A stretch of 7,614 bases of DNA, taken from assembly GCA_026786325.1 (NCBI GenBank), contig JAJAYH010000363.1:1-7614 (forward strand). The letters are read 5' to 3'. Below are positions 1 to 6,118 of the stretch, piece by piece; positions within the stretch are counted from its first letter, which is position 1, and every line of letters begins with the position of its first letter. The stretch comes from Alkalinema sp. CAN_BIN05. GTDB lineage: Bacteria > Cyanobacteriota > Cyanobacteriia > Leptolyngbyales > Leptolyngbyaceae. The notes beneath the pieces were generated by a model. The model made no database searches and had not been told where the DNA came from. It worked only from the letters and a program-made list of their open reading frames with translations. The position numbers and the translations under genes were made by a program.

Positions 1-2
1 AT

Positions 3-74
3 GCGATCGAGTTAGGAATTGAGAATTGGACGATTGGGATTCTAAAAGGGGGAGGGACGATCGGTGAAGCATGA
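3..74 (+). CDS. possible C-terminal tail of an unknown gene entering from the left
   Basis: One plus-strand frame is open from the left edge to a TGA at 72-74 and would give a 23-residue tail (AIELGIEN... ending ...TIGEA). It stops just before the stop codon of the minus-strand DUF2442 remnant at 77, so the two would converge. I do not recognise the peptide, and an open frame this short can arise by chance. It is listed only because the upstream sequence is not available. Confidence 0.2.
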   Translation, partial: AIELGIENWTIGILKGGGTIGEA

Positions 75-76
75 AA

Positions 77-298
77 TTAGCTACGACTTGTTAACCACCG
101 ATCGAAAGACTTCTGGCTTTCCTGGCTGCGACGACCAGACAATAAACCCTCCACTTCAATATGTTCATCCAAATCACTCCATTCAATTCCATACCCGTCT
201 CCCAATAAAATCCAATTCGATCGTTCTTCAACAGAACCATAAAGCAATCTCGGATACCAACTCAACCGAACACTAAACTGTCGTCCAACAACAAGAGC
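77..298 (-). pseudogene. DUF2442-family protein remnant, 5' end lost
   Basis: The minus frame reads (from about 298 down) ALVVGRQFSV, then a W-Y-P-R-L-L motif, an E-R-x-N-W segment, GDGYGIEWSDLDE, EVEGLL, and an E-S-Q-x-S-F-x-x-W-L tail with a TAG at 77-79. This is the C-terminal two thirds of a typical DUF2442 protein, a small family of roughly 80-100 residues with no settled biochemical role that often sits near toxin-antitoxin-type genes. The similarity continues upstream of the only in-frame start codon, a TTG at 265, and no ATG or GTG is available before the similarity ends near 298. A 62-residue product from the TTG is possible but would lack the first strand of the domain, so I call it a truncated remnant. 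It lies head to head with the Uma2 remnant. The family assignment is from remembered motifs. Confidence 0.5.
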
Positions 299-299
299 G

Positions 300-640
300 A
301 TCGTCCCGAGTGATTTTGTTGATGCAGAATTAGACCAGTCGGCTGTTTTGGTAACGGCTGGATTTTTGGTGGTTGAGGTTATTAGTGAAAGTACCGCGAC
401 GGCTGATTATCGGGAGAAAGTTGCAGAATATCAAGCGATCGGCATTCCTGAATATTGGATCCTGACCCGTTTGCGGCGGCCAAGTATGTCGGTTTTCCCA
501 AACGCCCTACGGTTAGTGTTTACCGATCGGTGAATGGAAACTATCAGGTCATACGATACCAAGGCAATGATGTAATCGTCTCTCCCACCTTCCCAGAGCT
601 TAATTTGACGGTATCAAAAGTTTTGAATGCAGGAAGATAA
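300..640 (+). pseudogene. Uma2-family (DUF820) endonuclease-like remnant, truncated and frameshifted
   Basis: Frame one (about 300-462) reads ...DQSAVLVTAGFLVVEV, then ISEST, DYREKVAEYQAIGIPEYWI. This is the diagnostic core of Uma2 proteins, PD-(D/E)XK nuclease-fold proteins of unknown substrate abundant in cyanobacteria. The Glu of VVEV and the Lys of DYREK are the usual E and K of the active site; the preceding conserved P-D segment is not recognisable. After EYWI the similarity moves to another frame, DPFAAAKYVGFPKRP...VSVY, then SPTFPELNLTVSKVL and a TAA at 638-640, a normal family C-terminus. Restoring one base near 459-464 would join them as EYWI-x-DPF, so a 1-bp deletion is the simplest explanation. 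About 80-100 N-terminal residues are missing. No function is expected unless the frameshift is a sequencing error and a start lies elsewhere. Confidence 0.7.
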
Positions 641-713
641 AATTCGTTTAGGACTTACTTTCAAGATGCTGACAAGAAATTCCACTTTACCGGAATTCTA
701 TTCTTTCCAACAG

Positions 714-743
714 GTTATTCTTTCCTTAACCTATCCTTTAGGA
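714..743 (+). promoter_or_regulatory. tandem Pho boxes (SphR/PhoB-type operator)
   Basis: Three octamers are spaced exactly 11 bp apart: GTTATTCT (714-721), CTTAACCT (725-732) and CTTTAGGA (736-743). The middle one matches the cyanobacterial Pho-box consensus PyTTAAPyPy(T/A) completely, the first at six of eight bases, the third poorly. Tandem octamers with 3-bp spacers are the known arrangement for SphR/PhoB-type response regulators. The last box ends 20 bp before the -10, the place a -35 would occupy, as expected for an activator-dependent promoter. Induction under phosphate starvation is inferred. Confidence 0.6.
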
Positions 744-763
744 TAGTCAGGTAAGTTTGTTTG

Positions 764-769
764 TAATAT
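764..769 (+). promoter_or_regulatory. -10 element of the pstS promoter
   Basis: TAATAT differs from TATAAT at two positions and lies 20 bp downstream of the last Pho-box-like octamer. Transcription would start near 776, leaving a 5' leader of about 13 nt. No good -35 hexamer is present, consistent with a Pho-activated promoter. Confidence 0.4.
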
Positions 770-788
770 TCGATACCGAAAATATTCT

Positions 789-1913
789 ATGACTCTATCT
801 TCTCGCTTGTTTCAATCCTTGACTTCCCCTAAAGGATTGCTCTCCATACTTCCTGTTGGCATCGCGTTGGGCTTGGCGGCTTGTTCTCCCCAAACTCCAA
901 CGGCGGCGCCCGGTGCAGCGAAACCTGACGCTACTGCAACAACAGCGTCAGTTCCAGCCGGTGGTCCCACTGTTGCTCTTTCGGGTGCTGGTGCGACAGC
1001 TCCTAACCCGCTGTATCAAGCTTGGTTTGCGGCTTACAACAAAAAAAATCCTAACGTTCAAATCAGCTATCAATCCGTCGGTAGTGGTGCGGGAGTGAAG
1101 CAGTTCTTGGCTCAAACCGTAGACTTCGGTGCAACGGACTCGGCCCTGAAGCCTGAAGAACGTGAAAAATATCCAGCCGCAGCGGGCAAGCCCATTCAAG
1201 TGCCATCGACGGGCTTGTTTGTGGTGTTTGCCTATAATCTTGATGGCGTGAAAGACCTTAAGCTGTCCCGCGAAGTGTATTGCGGCATCGTTGATGGTTC
1301 CATTAAGAAATGGAATGACCCAAAAATAAAGAAAGACAATGCTGGCGTAACGCTACCTGACACGGATGTCACATTTGTCCACCGATCGGACGGAAGTGGC
1401 ACCACGTCAATTTTTACCAAACACCTTGTTAAGGCTTGTCCCAACTGGAAAGCAGGCTCTGATAAGTCTGTGGAATGGCCAACTGGAACGGGTGCCAAAG
1501 GAAGTGAAGGCGTGACGGCCTCCCTCCAACAAACTAAGGGCGCAATCGGTTACACCGAGTATTCCAACGCCAAGAGCGGAAACTTGACTATGGCGGCATT
1601 GCAAAACAAAGCTGGTGACTTTATTGTTCCGACTCCCGATAGCGCAGCTAAAGCATTGTCCGGCGTGACGATTCCCGAAGACTTCGCGCTCTCCGTTCCT
1701 GATCCTGAAGGGAAAGGAGCTTATCCTATTGTCAGCTTGACCTGGTTGTTGTTCTACGGCACTCCGAAAGACGCGGCGAAAGGCGATGCGTTGAAGAGTT
1801 TCACTAAGTGGGCTTTATCGGCTGAAGGCAAATCCTTCGCAACTGACTTGGGCTATATTCCATTGCCTGAAGACGTTGTCACTAAGGTTACAGCCGCATT
1901 AGACGCTAAATAA
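789..1913 (+). CDS. pstS: PstS, phosphate ABC transporter substrate-binding lipoprotein
   Basis: Captures inorganic phosphate in the periplasm and delivers it to PstCA. The 374-residue product starts with a signal sequence ending in a lipobox L-A-A-C (Cys32), so it is probably lipid-anchored, followed by an Ala/Pro/Thr-rich tether (about 33-60). Phosphate-site motifs are present: SGAGAT (65-70), VGSGAG (97-102) with Ser99, FGATD (113-117) with Asp117, and HRSDGSGTT (198-206) with Arg199, Ser203, Gly204 and Thr205. The residue after GAGAT is Ala71, where many PstS proteins have Phe; the E. coli contact there is through the backbone, so binding should survive. Two cysteines (165 and 217) lie in the exported domain. 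Length is normal for the family. It heads the operon behind Pho boxes and is followed by a stem-loop that may keep its mRNA more abundant than the transporter mRNA. Confidence 0.96.
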   Translation: MTLSSRLFQSLTSPKGLLSILPVGIALGLAACSPQTPTAAPGAAKPDATATTASVPAGGPTVALSGAGATAPNPLYQAWFAAYNKKNPNVQISYQSVGSGAGVKQFLAQTVDFGATDSALKPEEREKYPAAAGKPIQVPSTGLFVVFAYNLDGVKDLKLSREVYCGIVDGSIKKWNDPKIKKDNAGVTLPDTDVTFVHRSDGSGTTSIFTKHLVKACPNWKAGSDKSVEWPTGTGAKGSEGVTASLQQTKGAIGYTEYSNAKSGNLTMAALQNKAGDFIVPTPDSAAKALSGVTIPEDFALSVPDPEGKGAYPIVSLTWLLFYGTPKDAAKGDALKSFTKWALSAEGKSFATDLGYIPLPEDVVTKVTAALDAK

Positions 1914-2159
1914 TTAGTCAGGCATCTCTCGGGTCCAAGACTATACATAGGCAGTATATAGGTCATTAGAAAATCGATGGATTCGATGAATTGAAATTTA
2001 TATTCCTCCGATCCATCGATTTCTGTTATTATCTTGCGTAATTTATCTTGCATAGTTCATTGCATTTGCTCTATATTGTGGTATTTTTTGCGGTATTTTG
2101 TATCTACTTTTAATGCTTTAGTTAATCTGTGACTGTAAATCTCTCCGAGAAATCCATCT
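1914..2159 (+). other. pstS-pstC intercistronic region
   Basis: This 246-bp AT-rich spacer has no supportable gene. It holds a long-armed stem-loop (1971-2022), a direct repeat of TTATCTTGC (2029-2037 and 2043-2051), a direct repeat of GGTATTTT (2080-2087 and 2092-2099), and a Pho-like octamer GTTAATCT (2121-2128; six of eight bases match the consensus) about 30 bp before pstC. A secondary promoter for pstC is possible but not shown. Confidence 0.5.
1971..2022 (+). other. stem-loop between pstS and pstC, 12-bp perfect stem
   Basis: AAATCGATGGAT (1971-1982) is perfectly complementary to ATCCATCGATTT (2011-2022) around a 28-nt loop. No uninterrupted T-run follows, so it is not a classical terminator. 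By analogy with other binding-protein operons it may block 3' exonucleases or partly attenuate transcription, giving more PstS than PstC/PstA. That role is inferred. Confidence 0.55.
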
Positions 2160-3113
2160 ATGGTTGTTTCGCCAAATCAAAAAATTGAACCGATGCAACG
2201 TGATCGATCGCCCCTTGCGAGAAATCTGGATACCGCTTTTGTCTGGTTGACGGGCGGGTTTGCTAGTTTGATTGCCATTCTGTTGATTACCATTGCCATT
2301 CGGGTCGGAATCGACGCAAGTCCAGCCATGGCAAAATTTGGATTGGGCTTTTTGTTTGAGAGCCGTTGGGATCCAGTCACAGAGGTCTATTCAGCCTTCC
2401 CCCAAATTTACGGCACGATCGTCAGCTCATTCCTGGCCCTGCTCCTCGCGGTTCCAGTTGGAATTGGAGTTGCTATTTTTCTCAGTGAAGACTTTATTCC
2501 TGAAAAAATTCAGCGTCCTGTTGTTTTCCTAGTGGAACTCCTCGCGGCGATTCCCAGTGTTGTTTATGGACTGTGGGGTATTTTTGTATTGATCCCAGTT
2601 CTGCGAGATATGGGAAAAGGTATACATCAATCCTTGGGTTGGCTGCCGTTTTTCTCAACTTCCCCCTCTGGACCGGGAATGTACGTCGCTGGAATCATCC
2701 TAGCCATTATGATTTTGCCAATCATCACCGCCATCTCTCGGGATGCTCTAGTTGCTGTCCCACTAGAACTCCGACAAGCCGCCTATGGTTTGGGGGCAAC
2801 CCGGTGGGAAACTATTTTTAAAATTATTCTACCTGCGGCATTCTCCGGAGTAGTCGGGGGAATTATGCTAGCGCTAGGGCGTGCCATGGGTGAAACGATG
2901 GCGGTGACGATGGTGATTGGAAATGCGAATAAAGCAAGCGTATCTCTATTTGATCAGGGTTCTACTGTCTCGTCGCTTTTGGCCAATCAGTTTGCGGAAG
3001 CCAGCGGACTTCAAGTGTCATCGCTGATGTATGCCGCTATTGTTCTATTTGCGTTGACCTTGGTGGTGAATATTCTCGCTCAAGTTGTTGTGCAGCGTGT
3101 CAATCGGATCTAG
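2160..3113 (+). CDS. pstC: PstC, phosphate ABC transporter permease
   Basis: One of the two integral-membrane subunits that form the phosphate path. The 317-residue product has a short charged N-terminal tail and about six hydrophobic segments (near 28-50, 84-108, 120-148, 173-193, 222-243 and 288-312). The ABC-permease coupling ('EAA') loop is clear at 204-225, with LRQAAYGLGAT and a following I-L-P, and the family-typical GRAMGET lies at 240-246. Length is normal. The ATG at 2160 has only a weak GAG upstream; the in-frame Met12 is an alternative start. The gene is separated from pstA by only 20 bp, so the two permeases are surely cotranscribed and probably translated together. Separation from PstA is by order and by the PstC-type GRAMGETMAV motif. 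Confidence 0.95.
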   Translation: MVVSPNQKIEPMQRDRSPLARNLDTAFVWLTGGFASLIAILLITIAIRVGIDASPAMAKFGLGFLFESRWDPVTEVYSAFPQIYGTIVSSFLALLLAVPVGIGVAIFLSEDFIPEKIQRPVVFLVELLAAIPSVVYGLWGIFVLIPVLRDMGKGIHQSLGWLPFFSTSPSGPGMYVAGIILAIMILPIITAISRDALVAVPLELRQAAYGLGATRWETIFKIILPAAFSGVVGGIMLALGRAMGETMAVTMVIGNANKASVSLFDQGSTVSSLLANQFAEASGLQVSSLMYAAIVLFALTLVVNILAQVVVQRVNRI

Positions 3114-3133
3114 TCCTACCCGAACAATTTTTT

Positions 3134-4033
3134 ATGAATTCAACTCCTTTCCCAACGCCTGAAGATAGTTCTAATCAAGGATTGATCAATCGGCTAAAGC
3201 GACAACCTTCCTCGCCGCGTACATTGTTTAATACCGTGATGACGGTCATCGTATTTGTCTGTGCTGCGATCGCCATTGTGCCTTTGGTTGCAGTGTTGTG
3301 GTATGTCCTTGAAAAAGGCGGATCCCGTCTGAGCTTAGAGTTGTTTACCCAGCTTCCGCCGCCGCCTAATGCTCTTGGGGGTGGATTTGGGAATGCCTTC
3401 ATCGGAACCTTAATGACCGTGGGAATCGGCAGCGCGATCGCCATTCCTTGCGGTATCTTGGCAGCTATTTTCCTATCAGAATTCGCTGCCGGAACCCGTC
3501 TTGCAAATTGGATTGGCTTCCTAACCAATGTCTTGAGCGGCGTACCGTCTATTGTGGTTGGGGTATTTGCCTACTCCATGGTGGTTCTAACGATGGGTGG
3601 CTTTTCTGCGATCGCTGGGGGATTTGCTCTAGCCGTCTTGATGCTGCCCATCATTGTTCGGACTGCGACCGAAAGTCTTGCACTGGTTCCCCAAGAAGCT
3701 CGTCAAGCGGCAGTAGGACTGGGTGCGACCCGGTTTCAGACGGTAGCGCGAGTGGTGTTGCCAGCCGCCTTGCCGCCGATTTTAACTGGGGTCATGTTGG
3801 CCGTGGCTCGGGCTTCTGGTGAGACGGCTCCCCTGATCTTTACGGCGCTGTTTAATAATTTTTGGCCAAAAGGCGTTTCAGAACCGATCGCAACCCTTTC
3901 TGTTTTGGTCTACAACTTCGCCACAACACCCTATAAAAATCAACAAGAATTGGCCGCCGCTGGGTCACTAATTCTTGTGTTGATGGTGACGATCGCGAGT
4001 ATTGGATCTCGTTTAATTGTGAAGCGAAAGTAG
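3134..4033 (+). CDS. pstA: PstA, phosphate ABC transporter permease
   Basis: Second membrane subunit of the Pst importer, pairing with PstC. The 299-residue product has a soluble N-terminal stretch of about 32 residues and six hydrophobic segments (near 33-58, 86-115, 128-153, 157-175, 205-226 and 275-296). The EAA loop lies at 189-210, with ARQAAVGLGAT and a closing V-L-P. ARASGETAPL (225-234) is characteristic of PstA, as is the proline run PPPP (75-78) in the first external loop. The start ATG lies 20 bp after pstC and has no convincing Shine-Dalgarno, which suggests translational coupling. The gene carries three complete HIP1 octamers. Nothing looks damaged. Confidence 0.95.
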   Translation: MNSTPFPTPEDSSNQGLINRLKRQPSSPRTLFNTVMTVIVFVCAAIAIVPLVAVLWYVLEKGGSRLSLELFTQLPPPPNALGGGFGNAFIGTLMTVGIGSAIAIPCGILAAIFLSEFAAGTRLANWIGFLTNVLSGVPSIVVGVFAYSMVVLTMGGFSAIAGGFALAVLMLPIIVRTATESLALVPQEARQAAVGLGATRFQTVARVVLPAALPPILTGVMLAVARASGETAPLIFTALFNNFWPKGVSEPIATLSVLVYNFATTPYKNQQELAAAGSLILVLMVTIASIGSRLIVKRK

Positions 4034-4201
4034 TTTATTTTGATTGCTCAGAATAAACTGTCTATCATTTTAACCTCATTACTGTTTGTTAAGGTCGAGA
4101 TAGTTCTCTACTATATAGATAGGGAGAACTAACCTGTGACCTGTTGAGAAATCTAGTTCCCGCCGACCACTGTTACAAGTAATTTCACCAGGACACCGTT
4201 T
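4034..4201 (+). promoter_or_regulatory. pstA-pstB intergenic region with its own promoter-like signals
   Basis: The gap is 168 bp, unusually long for adjacent subunits of one transporter. It contains TTTAACCT (4069-4076), a full match to the Pho-box consensus but apparently single; a sigma70-like pair TTGTTA (4086-4091), 17-bp spacer, TACTAT (4109-4114); and an inverted repeat around the -10 (4101-4131). A good AGGA (4190-4193) lies 8 bp before the pstB ATG. A pstB-specific, possibly phosphate-responsive start is inferred; readthrough from pstA is equally possible. Confidence 0.45.
4101..4131 (+). repeat. inverted repeat upstream of pstB
   Basis: TAGTTCTC (4101-4108) pairs perfectly with GAGAACTA (4124-4131) across 15 bases. 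The interior is also partly self-complementary (CTATATAG, 4111-4118). It covers the candidate -10 of a pstB promoter, so it could be an operator at DNA level or a hairpin in readthrough RNA. No T-run follows, so it is not an intrinsic terminator. Confidence 0.45.
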
Positions 4202-4999
4202 ATGGTTACTTCATCCCATCCTCAGATTCAGCCCATTCTCAGCAGCAAGGATGCCAACATTTACTATGGTAATTTCTTGGCAGTGCGGGATGTGACGATC
4301 GATATTCCTAAAAACTCAATTACCGCCTTTATTGGTCCATCCGGCTGCGGCAAAAGTACGGTTTTGCGATGTTTTAACCGTCTTAACGATTTGATTAAAA
4401 CCTTCAAAATGCGTGGCAGGATGAACTACCACGGTCAAGATCTCTATTCTCCCGAAATTGATCCCGTCGCAGTTCGTCGTCAAATTGGTATGGTTTTCCA
4501 AAAGCCAAATCCATTCCCAAAATCAATTTATGACAACATTGCCTTTGGGCCTCGCCTCGTGAATTACAAGGGCGACATGGATGAGTTGGTGGAACGATCG
4601 CTCCGGGGTTCTGCGCTTTGGGATGAAGTCAAGGACAAACTGAATGAAAGCGGCTTGGCTCTTTCCGGTGGTCAGCAGCAGCGCCTTTGCATTGCCCGTG
4701 CGATCGCGATGCAGCCTGATGTGATTTTGATGGACGAGCCTTGTTCTGCATTGGATCCAATCTCTACTTTGAAAGTGGAAGATTTGCTTCAAGAACTCAA
4801 GGAAAAATACACGATCGTTATCGTCACCCACAACATGCAGCAAGCGTCTCGTGCTTCGGATTACACTGCATTTTTTAATGTGGAGCAGACCGATCGGGGA
4901 CGCACGGGCCACATTGTTGAATACGATCGGACTGAAGTGATCTTCCAAAATCCTCAACAACAGGCCACCCAATCATACGTCAGCGGTCGATTTGGCTAG
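4202..4999 (+). CDS. pstB: PstB, phosphate ABC transporter ATP-binding protein
   Basis: Cytoplasmic ATPase that dimerises beneath PstC/PstA and powers phosphate import. All ABC motifs are intact in the 265-residue product: aromatic A-loop residue near Tyr22, Walker [10 protein letters not shown] (45-53), Q-loop Gln100 within the PstB-typical FQKPNPFP (99-106), signature LSGGQ (154-158), Walker B ILMDEP (175-180) with catalytic Glu179, D-loop SALDP (182-186), and H-loop His210 in VTHNM. Length is normal for PstB. The ATG at 4202 is supported by an AGGA eight bases upstream. Only one copy is present here, whereas some cyanobacteria carry two adjacent pstB genes, and no phoU follows. Transcription ends at the strong hairpin 33 bp downstream. 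Confidence 0.96.
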   Translation: MVTSSHPQIQPILSSKDANIYYGNFLAVRDVTIDIPKNSITAFIGPSGCGKSTVLRCFNRLNDLIKTFKMRGRMNYHGQDLYSPEIDPVAVRRQIGMVFQKPNPFPKSIYDNIAFGPRLVNYKGDMDELVERSLRGSALWDEVKDKLNESGLALSGGQQQRLCIARAIAMQPDVILMDEPCSALDPISTLKVEDLLQELKEKYTIVIVTHNMQQASRASDYTAFFNVEQTDRGRTGHIVEYDRTEVIFQNPQQQATQSYVSGRFG

Positions 5000-5031
5000 A
5001 GTATTAGGTATGTGATCGTTGCTTTAATGCA

Positions 5032-5084
5032 AAAAATAGTTGGGTTAGGAGTCTGATTGTTCGGCTCCTAACCCAACTATTTTT
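5032..5084. terminator. bidirectional intrinsic terminator between pstB and the hydrolase gene
   Basis: Two 20-base arms (5032-5051 and 5065-5084) are perfectly complementary around a 13-nt loop (5052-5064). The outer end is an A-run on the left and a T-run on the right, so the hairpin is followed by U's whichever strand is transcribed. It serves plus-strand pstB and the converging minus-strand hydrolase. The right arm contains the hydrolase stop codon (5077-5079) and the codons just before it. Confidence 0.9.
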
Positions 5085-5997
5085 GTCCCTTCACCCGGTT
5101 TTTGACATAGCGCTTAAAGAACCCAAACGCCATATCCCAAGCTTCGATCGCGGCTGATTCGTTGTAGGTCGATCGCGCTTCGTTCATAAAGCCATGCTGT
5201 GTATTTGGAGTCACGGATAGAATATATCGCTTACGCGCATCCGTCATGGCTTGCGCAATTCTGGCATGTTCCGCGCCGTTGATATATTCATCTTCGGCAC
5301 TGTAAATAAACATAATCGGAGCCTTAATCTTCGGGACTAACGACAATAACGAAGCCCGACCCGACGGATCTGGAGCAGATGCAATACCGCCGCCGTAGAA
5401 GCAGACCGCACTATGGATCCGATCGGCAAACATTGCACTAATTAAAAACGAATAGCGTCCGCCCATGCAAAAGCCGACTATCCCCACAGCATCCGATCGC
5501 ATCTCCGGTTGCTTCGCCACAAAATCTAAGGTTTGTCCAAATTGCTTGACAACCGTCTCATCTTTGAGGGTCTTTAGCTTAGCGACTGCATCGCCTACTT
5601 TGTCATAGCTGTAGGTCGCCCCATCATAAATATCGGGTGCGATCGCCGCATAACCATAGTTTGCATACAAATCGCATACGCCCTTAATTTGGTCATTCAA
5701 CCCAAAGGCTTCCATGATCACCAACACCGTTGGAAATGGCGCTTTGCCTTCCTTAGGTGTGACAACATAGCCCTTCAGAGAACCCGCGATCGTCACCATT
5801 TTGCCCCGTAGAATTGCAGGATCCGACTTAGGCATCATGGGTTTTGGCGAGGCTGGTTTTGGCGAGGCTGTGGGCGAAATAGTTGTCTGTGGGATCTCGA
5901 GCTTAAGTTCTGAATCTGCCATCGAAGGACTGGCGGCTTTTGCGATCGCGCCACCCGTCAACAGTCCAGCCCCAAGCAATATATTTCGTCGTTTCAT
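5077..5997 (-). CDS. exported dienelactone-hydrolase family protein (alpha/beta hydrolase)
   Basis: An alpha/beta-hydrolase of the dienelactone hydrolase (carboxymethylenebutenolidase-like) family; members hydrolyse ester or lactone bonds through a Cys-Asp-His triad. Numbering from the Met at 5997, the triad is Cys177 in GFCMGG (175-180), Asp236 in SAEDEYI and His268 in QHGF, with the family's conserved Glu96 in MEAFG. The start at 5997 (306 residues) is preferred because AGGAG lies 8 bases upstream (6006-6010, minus strand); an ATG at 6018 would add seven residues but lacks a ribosome site. The N-terminus MKRRNILLGAG plus a hydrophobic stretch and A-x-A resembles a twin-arginine (Tat) signal. 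A Pro/Ser/Lys linker (about 41-58), partly a 15-bp DNA tandem repeat, joins it to the catalytic domain. The substrate is unknown. It converges with pstB and probably has no role in phosphate uptake. Confidence 0.88.
   Translation of the reverse strand: MKRRNILLGAGLLTGGAIAKAASPSMADSELKLEIPQTTISPTASPKPASPKPMMPKSDPAILRGKMVTIAGSLKGYVVTPKEGKAPFPTVLVIMEAFGLNDQIKGVCDLYANYGYAAIAPDIYDGATYSYDKVGDAVAKLKTLKDETVVKQFGQTLDFVAKQPEMRSDAVGIVGFCMGGRYSFLISAMFADRIHSAVCFYGGGIASAPDPSGRASLLSLVPKIKAPIMFIYSAEDEYINGAEHARIAQAMTDARKRYILSVTPNTQHGFMNEARSTYNESAAIEAWDMAFGFFKRYVKNRVKGQK
5841..5870 (-). repeat. 15-bp perfect tandem duplication in the hydrolase linker
   Basis: GTTTTGGCGAGGCTG occurs twice head to tail (5841-5855 and 5856-5870). 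On the coding strand it gives two consecutive ASPKP pentapeptides in the linker between signal sequence and hydrolase domain. Being 15 bp it changes copy number without shifting frame, so linker length may vary between strains. Confidence 0.85.
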
Positions 5998-6018
5998 TCC
6001 AGCATCTCCTCTCTTCAT

Positions 6019-6118
6019 AATTAAGATTATTGATCATACTCAATGAGCAAGAGGTAGGTTATAGTTAGTAAACGAATGTTACGAAATGTAACCACCTTTA
6101 GCACAATTTTAATCTGCT
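6019..6118. promoter_or_regulatory. divergent promoter region, hydrolase / DUF2605 gene
   Basis: This short AT-rich region separates two divergent genes. On the minus strand TATGAT (6038-6033) is a good -10 for the hydrolase gene, with only a weak -35. On the plus strand TATAGT (6060-6065) is a possible -10 for the DUF2605 gene, also without a clear -35. GTTAC-N5-GTAAC (6078-6092) is a small perfect inverted repeat that could be an operator. All of these are visual calls. Confidence 0.35.

Larger units (their letters stand above)
641..788 (+). promoter_or_regulatory. pstS control region (5' of the pst operon)
   Basis: This 148-bp gap lies between the Uma2 remnant and pstS. Its left part (641-710) shows nothing I can support. 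The right part holds the tandem Pho-box-like octamers (714-743), a perfect short palindrome (731-746) and a -10-like TAATAT (764-769). There is no clear Shine-Dalgarno sequence before the pstS ATG, which is common in cyanobacteria. Confidence 0.55.

Noticed and set aside
64..276. Plus-strand open frame of 70 codons with an ATG-less start
   Set aside because: It is the antisense shadow of the DUF2442 remnant, whose minus frame has recognisable family motifs; this frame has none.
1971..2022. Inverted repeat as the ends of a small mobile element (MITE)
   Set aside because: The enclosed loop is only 28 nt and there is no target-site duplication beside the arms.
3448..3822. 124-codon plus-strand frame inside pstA
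   Set aside because: Cysteine-, serine- and arginine-rich translation with no domain character, entirely within the well-supported pstA frame.
4523..4972. 149-codon minus-strand frame opposite pstB
   Set aside because: Lies wholly antisense to the conserved ATPase motifs of pstB; long antisense frames are expected there and no family is recognisable.
6056..6063. Pho-box-like TATAACCT on the minus strand at the -35 of the hydrolase gene
   Set aside because: Single octamer with two mismatches and no 11-bp-spaced partner, so not enough to call phosphate control.
6068..6082. Possible NtcA site GTA...TAC upstream of the DUF2605 gene
   Set aside because: Spacing is nine bases rather than the required eight (GTA-N8-TAC).
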